From contig MSJH02000834.1 in assembly GCA_001931875.2 (NCBI GenBank), positions 248,001 through 312,000 on the forward strand: 64,000 bases of DNA, given 5' to 3'. The stretch is from Byssochlamys sp. IMV 00236. Its lineage: Eukaryota; Ascomycota; Eurotiomycetes; Eurotiales; Thermoascaceae. Positions 1 to 12,700 of the stretch are shown in pieces; within the stretch, counting starts at the first letter, position 1; every line of letters starts with the position of its first letter. The notes beneath the pieces were generated by a model, which saw only the letters and a program-made list of their open reading frames with translations, did no database searches and was not told the DNA's origin. The translations under genes and the position numbers were made by a program.

Positions 1-1
1 G

Positions 2-1368
2 AGGGCCCTCAGTGGAGCAGGTCAGAAACTTGGCCTTTCAGGACGTAATCTTATCAGTCCCCCATATACAATACACAATGCTGCAGGATCTATCAGCAAC
101 TTAACAATTCGGACGGATCTGATTCATGCGGGAGGTTACGCTGATTATGACACGCACAACCTCTATGGAACGAGTAAGTTACTATGCAAGGAAAGCCTCT
201 GTGTAATTGTTTCTGAACAGTGAAATCAGTGATGAGCTCTGCTTCTCGTAACGCCATGCAGCAACGTCGTCCGACCGTAAGACCGCTGATCATCACCCGT
301 AGCACCTTTGCGGGTGCTGGTGCTCATGTTGGCCACTGGTGAGTTGTGCATTGTTTTGGAAAACAGGATTACAAGGAGCCCTGGTCTAATGTCTAATGTA
401 CATGCAGGTTAGGAGATAACGTGAGCAATTGGGATAAATATCGCATATCAATTGCCGAGCAGCTATCCTTCTCAGCTATCTTCCAGATCCCTATGGTCGG
501 ATCTGATGTATGTGGGTACGCCGGTGCCACGAACGAGGAGCTCTGCGCGAGATGGGCTACCCTTGGTGCATTCTCACCATTCTATCGTAATCATAATGAA
601 CTCGGAAACCCACCACAGGAATTTTATCAATGGCCAAGTGTTGCAGAGGCAGCGAGAAAGGTCATCGATATTCGTTACAGACTTCTTGACTATCTTTATA
701 CTGCATTTCACCGACAAGCGACAACAGGAGAGCCCTTCCTTCAACCTATGTTCTATCTATACCCGGAAGACCCCAACACTTTTGCCATTGACCTGCAATT
801 CTTTTACGGTGATGCCATCCTCGTGAGTCCAGTGACAGAGGAAGGTTCTACTTCTGTCGAAGCCTACTTCCCCGACGATATCTTCTACGACTGGTATACG
901 GGTGCTCCTTTCCGTGGGCACGGTACGAACGTCACAGTGACCGATATCGACATCACGACAATCCCATTGCACATTCGGGGTGGCACTATCATCCCCGTGC
1001 GGTCTTCAGGAGCCAACACAACAACCGAACTGAGAACGAAATGTTTCAATCTTATAATTGCGCCTGGTCTCGACGGTACCGCTACTGGAAGCCTCTATAT
1101 GGACGACGGAGACTCACTGCACCAGCCTGCCACTCTCGAGGTCGTATTCGAGTATAGTCATGGTATATTCCAGATGGATGGCATCTTTTCGTATGTTCCT
1201 GGTGTCCAAATCGAGTCTGTCACGCTTCTTGGACAGGAAAGCGAACCTCAAGCTTCGAGAAGTGGACAGGCTCATGGCATCGAATATCACTATGACGCCG
1301 AGGCTAAAAGTGTGACGGTGAAGACAAAGATGGACCTCACCAAACCGGGTAGAATCAGCTTCGTCTGA
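2..1368 (+). CDS. GH31 alpha-glucosidase, 3' part (5' end outside window)
   Basis: Model: join(<2..173, 221..338, 408..1368); the 5' end lies beyond the window. The two introns (174-220 and 339-407) are GT-AG and keep frame. Family 31 glycoside hydrolases release glucose from the non-reducing ends of maltose, starch fragments or other alpha-glucosides; fungal members are usually secreted or wall-associated. The visible part starts within the TIM barrel. The segment RSTFAGAG followed by GHWLGDN spans the second intron and matches the GH31 block that carries the catalytic acid/base Asp (the D of GDN). Further on [21 protein letters not shown] and LYMDDGDS are typical barrel-end and C-terminal beta-domain blocks. 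Several N-x-T/S sites fit a secreted enzyme. It is convergent with the short-chain dehydrogenase. The family call is firm; substrate specificity cannot be read from this fragment. Confidence 0.9.
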
Positions 1369-1776
1369 GTATATATGCCAATAATGTCGACAGTCACAGA
1401 ATCCGAGCATCTCAGCCAAATATCATACCATTTATCAAATCAATATTCAGCAATAGTGCAGTGTTGTCCTAGCATGTGAAATCCAGAAGCAGTCCTAAAG
1501 GTCAAATTTCTCTCGACATAGCTTGTTAGCCTTTGACTCCACAAGTTTCTTGCAAAAAAAAAAAAAAAAAAAAAAAAGACAAAGGGATTCTATTCTGTAA
1601 GAATAACGAAGACTCTGTGCATTTTAAGCAGTTGACGGACATAGACGTGCGGAGATCGGAACGGCCCGAGATTCATGCTACCTTTCTCTGTCAAGGACAT
1701 GTGCCTAAGAATGATCGAGACGTCTAAATGGAAATAATCCATATGCAATGATACCCGAAAGAGAGTATCCCACAAG
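1369..1776. other. Convergent 3' intergenic spacer with poly-A tract
   Basis: This spacer separates the 3' ends of the GH31 gene and the short-chain dehydrogenase. It holds an uninterrupted run of about 23 adenines near 1555-1577, likely a slippage-prone homopolymer. I see no gene. A 64-codon open frame over the A-run is low complexity. Confidence 0.6.
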
Positions 1777-2796
1777 TTACGGAATTGCATCTGGAAGTCC
1801 CGAATCTTCGCCGTGCATCGTCCTGAAGAGAGGTTCCCAGACTGTCACCGCTCGTTTAGTTACACGACCACTGCCCATTTCCGGTAGATCGTAAGCAACT
1901 AATTTGTCTGCAGAAGCCTCCAAGACCTGCCCAGTAACCCCCGTCTCACCGTCTAAGAATTGATGGTATCCTCTGATGACAGTCTCGACAGGTGTTATGC
2001 TGCGTTTCACGAGTAAGCGAAGCCGTTATTTGGCCTGGAGATTAACGCATCGTAGTATACGATAGTGTAAGAAGTACATACCATTCCGGCGTTACTGCCT
2101 CAATCATTTCTGGAGGAACAATTGGAGTGGCAACGATACCAGGAAGGACAGTGTTTATGAAGATATTGTCCTTTTGTTTCAGGAGAGGTGCGACGCCTCT
2201 AATGAAAGTAATCACAGCGGATTTCGTACTGCAGTACTCAGGATATGATCTATGCGGGAAAATACCACCAATGCTTCCCGTGACCACAATCTTCCCTCCT
2301 GGCTGCGGTTTGTTTTGTCGCATGAAGTGGATAGCTAATTGGGTGCCGTAGACAACTCCTTTGTAATCAATGTCGGTACACGAAAGATCTGGCTCGGGGG
2401 GTATATCGTTCACATCCTTGCCTCTCCAGTTGAGTATATATACGGAGCTCTTGTCGACGATTCCTGCGTTCGCGCAGAGCGCATCGATGTGGCCCCATGT
2501 ATCATATACGGCTTTGAACATGCGAGCTTGGCTGGCGTAATCTTCTAAGTCGGCTTGAAAGAAGCGCGCATTCTCCCCCAGGCTTTTGACGAGGGCTTCA
2601 CCGGCTTCACGGCGACGGCCGACACAAGCGACTTTCCAGCCATGAACGTACAGGTCTTTCGCTAGGTAAATTCCAATTCCAGACTGGATGTTAAAGTGTG
2701 GTTAATACCGACATGGATATTTAACCAGGTAGGTAACAAACTGACAGTAGCGCCGGTGATGATTGCAACGCGACCTTGGCCCTGACAATTCGTCAT
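1777..2796 (-). CDS. Short-chain dehydrogenase/reductase (15-hydroxyprostaglandin dehydrogenase-like)
   Basis: Model: complement(join(1777..1999, 2082..2683, 2746..2796)), 291 aa. Classical SDR enzymes are NAD(P)-dependent oxidoreductases with a Rossmann fold. The cofactor motif TGATSGIG is at residues 14-21 and is interrupted by the first intron. NAG is at about 89-91, the catalytic Ser in VTGSIGG at about 154, and the YCSTK pair (Tyr167, Lys171) follows. The order and spacing are those of an active enzyme. The last acceptor was chosen at 2000/1999 because it joins PE to ITPVETVIRGY in frame, as fungal homologues continue. The nearer acceptor at about 2035 would end the protein early. The C-terminal TVWEPLF and GLPDAIP blocks recur in fungal 15-PGDH-like proteins. 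Substrate unknown. Confidence 0.87.
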
Positions 2797-4103
2797 GATA
2801 GCCTTTTTTTTTCGAGGAAGCGAGGAACTGAATTAAGAAAACACAGTAAAAAAGGAAGATAATGACAATTAGAACCAGCTTCTCGATTATTGCTATCCAA
2901 GTGTGAAGTGCACACAATCAGTGTGGACAGTCTTGTATTTCTTCAGTACCCCTCACTTGCAAGGACAGGGGAGAGATTCCGTCTTAGCTCAACATTGTAT
3001 CTTAGTTATCGCAGATACTTACTAGGTACCTACAGGGGGTTCAACAGCATTTGGTGCCGTCGGCGTCGTCGCATGCGCACTTTGTAAAGACGTGCGTGTT
3101 TAGACCACAAGATGACGAAATACTTAAGGTGAGTACCAAGATCTCTTTACCATCATTTTCTGTCTCTTATTGATAGGACAATGATACCTAGATCGAAGTT
3201 TATATCGAAAACACTGAACTCGCTAAGAAGAATAAGTTCCATTGATGTTTATCTCGAAGTACACTCAGAGTTTTTCCTATCACTGATACCTTAATATCCC
3301 TCAAATATCAAGTTATCGCGGCGACTTGAGGCTGCGAAATGCTAACATACTCTATTTGAAGTGATGTCTCTTATTTATAGAACGCACAGAGTCTTCTGGC
3401 GTCATAACAGGAAAGCCTAAAGAAGGCGCAGCTTCGGGAGAAAAAAGTTGAGTACTGTCCTAGGAGGGAAAGGCACATAGGAAAAAAGATCGGCTGTGCT
3501 CTTTAGTCCCACAGCCGTTGTAAATATAGACAAAATTATATGTTATGGGTTCCTGTGGCGTTGGTGCCAAAGATAACTATCAATGGGCCCAGAACGCGTA
3601 CCATACAGGGCGCACCCACGTTTCCCTTCACCCGTCTCTAGCTACCACAGACAATTAATATCATGCTCTGTTTTGGGTGGATAATGACACAAAAGTTACC
3701 ATATTATCAAAAGCTATCCATAATTCTCAGTCGCGCCTGAGAGGATGTGCAGTGGCTTGTCACAAAAAGCTCTGTTAGTGAACGCTTAAGCGCCCGCAAT
3801 GAAGTCACCGGCTGTTGATCATGGCGGATACAAGCATCTCGGATGACCAAATAACAACCAAACAACAACCCCCCCCCACTGCTACTTGTTTATCGTGATT
3901 CTAGATATCCTCTCAGCTCTTCCATGCAACTAGAGCACTATGGGATAATCTAAATACCTACTTAGTGACTTCTAATGGACTCCGGTCTCTAGAACCACAG
4001 GGCGCATATTGCGCATGCCCGGATAACCCCGCTATCAGCACTCTACTGTCTTCATTAGACTGGCAAAAGAAGTTACAACTGTCGTCCATCCGCGAAAACA
4101 ATA
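2797..4103. other. Divergent intergenic region, no gene seen
   Basis: About 1.3 kb lies between the divergent starts of the dehydrogenase and the glucosyltransferase-like gene, so it probably holds both promoters. The 65-71 codon open frames here lack family features. There is a short C-run near 3870. I see nothing else to annotate. Confidence 0.5.
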
Positions 4104-7100
4104 ATGGATCCAATGGATTCTAAGGATGGGGCATCTGACGAGGTCTTCCGCGAAACGTCAAAGCAACCTTATCGACATGATACGGAGGCTGGTGATGTGC
4201 CCTCCGAAGCGGAAAACCAAACCTACGGGCATGTGGACATGGATCAGGATGGCTTGAATACGGAGGCAGAGGTAACAGGTAAATATCGCTGCTTCTCTGA
4301 TATTGTGTTCCGAGCTTCCGGACTCTGGTTAACGCTTCTCCAGAAAATGGCAGAGTTAATATCCGCATCAATGAGCACGCACACGGCTTGGCCTCCCTGA
4401 TAGCATCGGCGCTTCCTACAAAACCCAGACCCGAAGATCCTTTACCACCTGCTTATATTCCGCCTTCGCTGGGGGTTGAGGGCGAGGCTCCACCGCCGCC
4501 TCTCAATGTTGTTATCCATGTGGTTGGGTCAAGAGGAGATGTGCAACCGTTCGTCGCCCTAGGAAAAGTTCTGAAGAATAAATTTGGTCACAGGGTGCGC
4601 CTGGCTACACACGGAACATTCAGAGGGTTTGTGGAAGAGAATGGGCTGGAGTTCTTCTGTATCGGTGGGGACCCTGCAGAACTGATGGCATTCATGGTCA
4701 AGAATCCTGGGCTGATGCCGGGTAAAACGGCATTAAAGGACGGAGAGATCACAAGAAGACGACAAGAGATAGCTACTATCATCAAGGGTTGTTGGAGGTC
4801 GTGTTTTGAGGCAGGTGATGGTACCGGTATTCCTGTCTCAGACTCCAAACTCGAAGGCCTTTCTTTTACCGAGACTGCACCTCCATTTGTTGCTGATGCG
4901 ATTATTGCGAATCCGCCAAGTTTTGCTCATGTTCACTGCGCACAGAAGATGGGGATCCCATTACACCTGATGTTCACTATGCCGTGGTCACCTACCCGAG
5001 CCTTTCCTCACCCCCTTGCGAACATCCAGTCCTCGAATTGCGATGTGTCATTGACGAACTATATGACATATGCTCTCGTGGAAATGATGACTTGGCAAGG
5101 TCTGGGAGATGTCATCAACCACTTTAGAGAGCGCAGTTTAGGCCTGGAGCCGATTAGCGTAACGTGGGCAGCGGTGATGTTAGCGCGCCTTCGGATACCC
5201 TACACATACTGTTGGTGAGATCCCTCTTTCCGCTAGACTATAAAACGCTCGCTATAACTTCTGTTGCAGGTCGCCGGCACTCATCCCAAAGCCTAACGAC
5301 TGGGGTGGCCATATTGATGTAGCTGGATTTTACTTCCTGTCACAGGCCTCTAATTACACGCCGCCCGAAGACCTTGCCAACTTCCTTTCTTCAGGCCCAG
5401 CGCCCATATATATCGGCTTTGGGTCCATTGTCGTCGATGATCCGAATGGGCTAACTAATACGATCTTGGATGCGGTCAGGAAAACTGGCCAGCGAGCCCT
5501 AGTTTCGAAGGGATGGGGCGGCATTGGAGCTGAAGACTTCGACGTACCAGATGGCGTCTTCTTTATAGGCAACTGTCCGCACGACTGGCTGTTCCAACGA
5601 GTATCTTGCGTTGTTCACCATGGAGGCGCAGGCACAACTGCTGCGGGGATAGCATTTGGGCGGCCAACTGTTATAGTTCCTTTCTTCGGTGATCAGCCAT
5701 TCTGGGGTTCAATGATCGCAAGAGCTGGAGCTGGACCAGAATCTATCCCAAACAAAGCGCTTACTGCTGATAAATTGGCAGATGCCATCACGGAAGCTCT
5801 TCAGCCGTCCGTGTTAGGGAAAGCAAGGGAACTGAGCGAAAGGATGAAACATGAACGTGGTACAGATATCGGAGCCACTTCATTCCACCAAAAACTCCAT
5901 GTCGACAGTCTACGCTGCACTCTAGCCCCTAGCAAGGCAGCCACATTCCAACTAAGGAAGACGGACATCAGGCTGAGCGCCTTTGCTGTCGCTGCTCTCC
6001 TCAATGAAGGATTAATTGATCTCAATGATCTCAAATTGTAAGCCTTCTTTCATAACTATTTACTATGCTGCTGGTAATGACAGTTTCAGGTACCGAGCAC
6101 GGGAGTATGATACGGACCCAGGTCCCTCGGATCCCGTCACAGGTGGTGGTGCTGCTATGATCGGCAATATAGGAGACATCATGATGAGCATTGTCGACAT
6201 CCCTCACGAGGTCAAAAGGACTATAAAGCCATCTCGCACTTCCAGTAAGGGTGGCGATTCTCCGAGTTCCTCGCAGCAGGTCATGGAAAGTTCCCGTAAT
6301 CTCGAATCTGAATCGGAGAAGAGCTCTACAGAATTGAGAACTACGAGGCACTCTGCTCTCAGTGGCGAGGAACGATGTGAACCGACTACATCCAAAGAAA
6401 CGGGATCAAGTTCACCTTCCAGGAAATCTCAACAGAGTACGGCTACAGAAAGTGCTGAGAAATTCAATCTCGAAACGGCCATTAATTCGACACGAGCCGC
6501 AGGCAAGATACTAAATGTGGGCATGAGAGCTCCTACCATCTTTACTATGGCAGTGGCTAGGGGTTTCCATAACGCACCTCTCCTATACGGGGATGATACA
6601 GTTCGAGAGCCACACAGGGTTACAGGAATCAAGAGTGGTTTTAAGGCTGCTACAAAGGTTTGTCAACAAGACTTGTCGTGCCCGTATTTACGTCATCCCA
6701 CTCATTATGTTTGCTTAGGAGTTTGGCTACGGATTTTTTGACGGTATCTCTGGGCTCGCAACACAGCCTTTGGCTGGAGCCAAAAAGGATGGCGCTGCAG
6801 GTGCCTTGAAGGGCTTCGGCAAAGGGATCGGAGGCCTAGTCCTCAAGCCCGCCGCAGGTCAGTGAATTCGGACATATCTTATGGTAATTTAAACACTAAC
6901 ACTGTATAGGTATCTGGGCCTTAACCGGTTACACGATGAGTGGTATTTACAAGCAGATACAAAAACAATTCGGCGAAAACGTCGGCGGCTATATGATTGC
7001 TTCTCGTTGTGCTCAAGGTGCAATGGAATACGAACGAGCAAGTGCTGGTGAACGCGAAGATGTCATCAGGCGATGGCAAGAAGTGCAAGCCGGTCTCAAG

Positions 7101-7772
7101 GCGAAGCAGACTCGAGATCATTATCGTACTAAAGGAATCGTGCGTGATTTGAGGTCAAAAGGTCTCTTCGAACAGTCAGCCAGCGGAAAGAGCGCGCTCT
7201 CCCCTGCCGCCGAAAGACTAGGCAGTCGGTCACCTGCGGCCAGCAATCAATCTGCTTCCATCCCGCCTGAGTACGAAGAAGCAATCCATGAATCCGTACG
7301 TCAGACGTCGAAGGGGAATCCCGAGGAAGATGAGATGATCGAACGTGCTTTGCGTGCTAGTGTGCTTGAGCTCGAAACCGCTGCGTCCGCTGGCGAGGAC
7401 GAGGAAAGCGCTTACAACCGCGCTATTGAAGCCAGCATAAAAGAAGCAGAACGCGTAAAGAATGAACGTGAAGGCCCTCAAATTTTATTGCCGAATGCTG
7501 GCGGTACAACTGAAGCTACTCAGAATTCCCCGGCTTATCGACCAGAACTACCTCCACGTTCTGCTGTGGCTGGGTCATCAGATGATGACGAAGATGCGGA
7601 ATTACAACGCGCCATTGCAGAGTCAAAGAGGATACATGAAGAATCCCAGAAAAAAGCTCAATCTGAGAAGTCAGAGATGGATATCGTCATGGATTACATC
7701 AAGAGACAGAGCCTTGCCGAATACGAGTATCAGCAACAGGCGAAAGCACGTGCTGACTCCAATGCTAATTAA
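4104..7772 (+). CDS. Sterol 3-beta-glucosyltransferase-like protein with VPS13-like motif and UIM-like repeats
   Basis: Model: join(4104..4278, 4344..5214, 5270..6037, 6090..6657, 6719..6857, 6910..7772), 1127 aa; all five introns are GT-AG and the frame closes. The family transfers glucose from UDP-glucose to sterols or other lipids. The N-terminal GT28 block NVVIHVVGSRGDVQPF starts at residue 113, and the donor-binding block with HHGGAGTT is at 465-472, followed by VPFFGDQPFWG. No PH or GRAM domain like those of Atg26 is seen. After a Ser-rich linker, residues about 795-842 contain glycine-rich GAKKDGAAG and GKGIGGLVLKPAAG blocks that resemble the VPS13 C-terminal region. The tail carries four A-x-x-x-S helices near 965, 988, 1012 and 1075, in acidic context, that look like ubiquitin-interacting motifs. 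The glycosyltransferase call is firm; the acceptor and the tail's role are inferred. Confidence 0.9.
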
Positions 7773-8522
7773 GAAGTCGACTGGACACTGTTGGTAAATG
7801 AACATAAGCTTCATTTGATGATGTTGCACAGTCTTGCGTTACTACAATCTCATCGTGCCTTGCGGTGGCTGTTCATGACGATCGATCACTGCACTTAAGT
7901 TCATAGACGTCTATGAGTTCATATACCCCCTTTATGAATCAGACCGCTCTGTCATCTATCACCGAGTAAACAGTGCATCTATTTATCTACACACTTGGTC
8001 GCCTTTCTGAGATGCAAATACAGTAATTAACAAAAGCCGCCCAGAGGGGGGTGAAATATCATCGTCTTCTGCGCTAGATGTATCAAGTAGGAAAACATCA
8101 AGTTCTCCTCGTGCCCTTATCTCCAGAAGTATAACCCCGCGCACCTCACATTCCAGATTCCATTTCCAGTGAGCAGTTATGAACGTGAACGTGTTGATAA
8201 ACTGTAAGTGGCTTCAACGCGACCGCGTCATGGATCCAAATACCACAGCGGCAAGGGATAGAGAAACAAGCATCAGTGCAGCCAATCCCTTCAAGGGGGT
8301 CAATTATTCCTGAAGACTTAAAAGACACGCTTTTTCTGTAAGTCTAATTCCACTTCATTCAAATCTTGGCTTGAAATCTTCTTGTCCATTTGTTGGTTGT
8401 GTCGGCTACTTAGGAACAAAGCGCGTCGTATACATCTCGTGGCTCCTCACTATCAACCCTGAGCTAAAGCAATCCACGGAGTACGCATCCGCACCAAACT
8501 ACACAGTCACACAAAGCTCAAA
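7773..8522. other. Intergenic region, presumed hydrophobin promoter
   Basis: About 750 bp lies between the glucosyltransferase-like gene and the hydrophobin. The last 120 bp before the hydrophobin start are CA/CT-rich, as is usual for highly expressed fungal genes. I see no gene. Confidence 0.5.
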
Positions 8523-8997
8523 ATGAAGCTCTTCACCATCCTCACTACCACTCTCCTGGGCTCTGTCTCCCTTGTCGCAGCCAACGGTGCCCAGTGGAGT
8601 TGCGATATCGCTCAAGATGGCTCTGGACTTCCGCAGCAGCCCATGTGCTGTAACAGCACAAGCCGTCCCAACAACAAGCAGGGCTCAGAATCAGTCGTAG
8701 GAGCCGACTGTGAGTCTCTCTCCTAGAATACCTGAAAAGCGAGGCGATCTCGTACTTGTTGCTAACCACATCTCTGTTCTGGTTTACAGGTTTCCAGGTC
8801 CCCCTTACCGAAAACAAGATCTGCCCCGGTAGAAAGCCGTTGTTGTGCTGCTACTCAATTGTAAGTTCATGCCTCTCTTGACTCTTTCCTGATGGATCAT
8901 TATCACATTACACAGTACTGATACCGTATTTTCTATATAGGGTCCGCAAAATGTGTGCACGTCCTTCCCAAAGTGGGGGAACCCTGATGACATGTAA
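8523..8997 (+). CDS. Hydrophobin (small secreted eight-cysteine protein)
   Basis: Model: join(8523..8709, 8790..8860, 8941..8997), 104 aa. Hydrophobins are secreted and self-assemble at air-water interfaces to coat spores and hyphae. A signal peptide of about 20 residues (MKLFTILTTTLLGSVSLVAA) precedes a mature part with the diagnostic C-CC-C-C-CC-C order. The spacings I count are C-x14-CC-x19-C-x10-C-x7-CC-x8-C-x12. The fourth Cys codon is split by intron 1. The x19 loop and long first gap differ from the tight class II pattern (x9-10, x11) and sit nearer class I, while the loops after Cys4 are short. I therefore leave the class open. It is a single-copy gene in the window. Confidence 0.85.
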
Positions 8998-9783
8998 CGG
9001 ATTCGATGGCTATGACACTATGTTTCTTTATTACGTCGCAATTTTCATCCTTGAGTGTTGGGGCCGCGGGCACACGCCATGCTGAGCTTCAAGATTCATG
9101 CATGGGAATAAGGAAAGTTGATGGGATGGGTCTGTTGAACGTGATCAATATCCTGAAGGTTTTATCTGTTAAGTCTAGGCATGACTAGCGGGAAATAGGA
9201 GATATGGTTCTAATTATGAAAAACTTCTAAGTGTTCCTGTTCCCAATTTCGATAGGAAGGTACGCGATAATCGAGACCCTTTGAATGTGCTTGTAGATCC
9301 TTCCCTCGATTCTATATTTAGGAAGTTAAGCTTTGTTTTCGACGATTACTTGAGGTCAGCTATATCTTCGCTCTGTGTAGGAGCTAGCGTGGTCAATAAA
9401 AAGAGGTAGACATACCAGTTCTGTCATGTTTCCCCTTGTCAGTTCTTTGGATAAGCTGTGCTCCTGTGATTATCATTCTCCCTTAATCGAACTGTATCGT
9501 CTGGCAGCAATTATTCTAAATCAGATGGTTGCTTGATTTAGCGTATCGTCAGCCCCCAACCCCTCCTGCCCCGCAAGAGAGCCACGTATGAGTCTTATCT
9601 TGCTCGTCAAGTTTCGTCATTCTAAGCAATCCACAGAGCATTCGTATATATCTGAATATATTTGCATCAGCCTTCATGGGTCTTGTGGTTTGCAGATGAC
9701 GGTTTACTTGGCATATATGCAACCGCTTTAACGCACACAGCTTTAGTCAAGCATCAGATCCTTGCTAGCTCGACGCACTCATC
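8998..9783. other. Intergenic region, no gene seen
   Basis: About 790 bp lies between the hydrophobin and the NLR. It should hold the hydrophobin 3' UTR and the NLR promoter. A 60-codon open frame right after the hydrophobin stop shows no recognisable feature. Confidence 0.5.
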
Positions 9784-12700
9784 ATGGATCCCCTGAGCAT
9801 AAGTGCAAGTATCATTGCGCTCCTTCAATTATCCGAGAATATCATCCAGCTACTTGCCGCTATAGCTTCCCAGAACACAACAGCTCGAGCCCTGGCGCTC
9901 GAGATTAGTGCTACCCGTGGGCTACTTACGAGTCTATCGGATATCGCATCACTTGACTCAGAATGGAACGACAAACTTCGGGAGATTGTAATAGCAGATC
10001 AGCCTCTGCAGTTATTGGGAAATCTCCTACGGAAGCTGGAAGCAAATCTGGAAGATGGGTCTCCCAGCCGACTGAGTCAGATAGGGAGAAAGATCATCTG
10101 GCCCTTTAGATTGCAGGAGTCTCAAGAGATGATGGATATGGCAAGAAAAGTGCGCGGTCTCTTAGCTGAGGCGTTGGCGTTGGATCATTTGTAAGTTTTA
10201 CTGTTCATTTCCCGTTCTGCGCTCCTTGGGGGAAGGGAGGCTTAGTCCGTGACAACAATGCCTTTGGGGGTTTTGAGCCTGTTCACTCAATAGTAGCACA
10301 TATGTTATTATATTTTCTCCTATTTCGAGGAAGATTCATGAACAGCTGACGATGGTAAAGTCTCATGTCGAAGGAAATTCGACAAGACACGAAATATATC
10401 CGCGAAAGCGTCCAGGACTTACAGTCAAAGCAGACTTGTTCGTTATCCTGCGACTCGGGTTTGATAAAATATCTTCGCTGATTTTTCTAGTTGATGAACG
10501 GGATAGGATTCTACCTTGGTTGTCTCCAGCCGACGTGTCCAAGAACCACAACGCTGCTAGAGCCAAACATGAGCCCACTACGGGAGACTGGCTGATTAAC
10601 TCAGACAGCTTCAAACTCTGGATCGGTGGAAAATCGAAATTGGCATGGCTACATGGGATCCCTGGCTCCGGGAAGACAGGTATGTTGTCAGTTACAATCG
10701 TTTTCTGAATCACTCACTGACTATCGCAGTTCTCTGTTCGACTGTTATTGATTATGTTCAATCACTTTGCAAGACCCAAACCGGATCCGAATCTGCATAT
10801 GTATATTACTACTTTGACTTCAACGACAGACAAAGGCAGACTGTAGACTGCTTCCTCAGATCGGCTCTGGCTCAGCTTTCACGTCAAGTCGAAACTATTC
10901 CGACGGAGGTCAAAAGGTTGTTTGACAGTGCTACTAAACAAGCAGAAGAACCCACCACAGAGAAGCTCGCAACTGCCCTCTATGAGCTTATCGGCAGGTT
11001 AAAGAAGACGTATATCATTGTAGATGCCCTGGATGAGTGTTGCGAGCAAGATGACATGATCGATTTGATGTCAACGCTCAGAGGGAGTCATGAATGGGTA
11101 GCAAATCTATTTGTCACAAGTCGCAGAGAGAGGCTGATAGAGGATCAGTTAACGTCTTTAACTGATTTATCTGTATCTCTGGATAACCCCGAAGTCAGTT
11201 CTGACATTCAAACGCTGGTCAATAATGTTCTCGCGTCCGATCCAAAGCTGAAGAGACGCCCGACTCTTCTAAAGGAGGAGATTCGACGAGCGCTAGTACA
11301 AGGTGCTAACGGGATGTAAGTCTTTGATTCCATGGTCTTGAGTGCCAGTCACTGACAGATTCTTTGGCAGGTTCCGGTGGGCTGCTTGCCAGTTAGATAT
11401 TCTGAGAACTTGTCTCAGCCCATCAGCTGTACACAAAGCCCTTCAGTCTTTGCCTAAAGACCTTGATGAGACATATGGCAGAATATTATGCAGCATCGAG
11501 GAAGAATCTCGTTCCATCGCGTTCACAGCATTGCAATTCTTAACATTCTCAACGCGTCCAGTGACGCTCGCGGAACTAGCTGAGATTATTGCTATCAAAC
11601 CGGGAACAAGCATCTTCGTCGAGATCGATCGCCTGTTTGATCCTAGTGATGTTTTGGTTGTCTGTTCAAGTCTGGTTTCGTGTTACAACAGGGACCGCTG
11701 GACTCGACTAGCACACTACTCTGTTCGAGAATATTTGGTATCAGACAGGATCAGCAAAGGCCCTGCGAGATATTTTGCGTTGGAAGAAGGTCGCGCGCAT
11801 TTAGCTATTGCCGAACGCTGTCTCACTTATCTCTTATCATTTGATGGATCACCCGCTCATAATTCCTACGGTTCGGTATCTGGTGACGTGGAGTTCCCCT
11901 GGAAATTGCTCCACTATGCCGTACTTGAATGGTTTACTCATGTCCGTTTCATCCCTACAGAGAGCTATCAACTTATTGAACCATTAGTCTACGGTCTCCT
12001 TGATACAAAATCCCAAGCCTTTCACCACTGGCTAAGTTTGTATCGAAAGTTATATCGAAAGGAAGATGGCGAAGTTGGATTGGGCACTACACTACATTAT
12101 GCCGCTGAGCTAGGTCTATCCCGCACAGTACGTAGCCTTCTACAGGCAGGGGCCGATATCAACGCCATCGGAGGTATGCATGGCTCAGTACTCGCGGCTG
12201 CGGCTTTCCAAGGATACGAAGAGACCGTGCTCGTCGTCCTTGACCACGGTGCTGACGTCAACCTTCGCGGAGGACACTTTGATACAGCTTTACAAAGCGC
12301 GTGCGTCAATCGTCGAGAGATAATATTCCATCACCTCCTCGAAAAGGGCGCGGATATCAATGCTTCTGGAGGATATTATGGCTGCGCTCTCCAGGCGGCC
12401 GCCGCTAGAGGATGGCCAGAAGCCGCTATGAAACTGATAGAAATGGGCGCTGATGTTAACATCGTTGCGGGTCAATTTGGAACTCCCTTGCAAGCCGCCG
12501 CACGATATGGGCACATGTCACTGGTTAAAAGGCTCTTGGAAAGAGGTGCAGATGTCAACTCGACAGGAGGATACTACCGTACAGCTCTTCAGGCTGCTGC
12601 AAGGGGCGGGCATGTCGAGATCATCCACGAATTGCTAAACCACGGAGCAGACGTGCATATCAAAGGAGGCTTTTGTGGTACCGCGCTCGAAGCGGCCTAT

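Noticed and set aside
12097..12514. Minus-strand frames opposite the ankyrin repeats
   Set aside because: Antisense shadows of the repeat-encoding exon.
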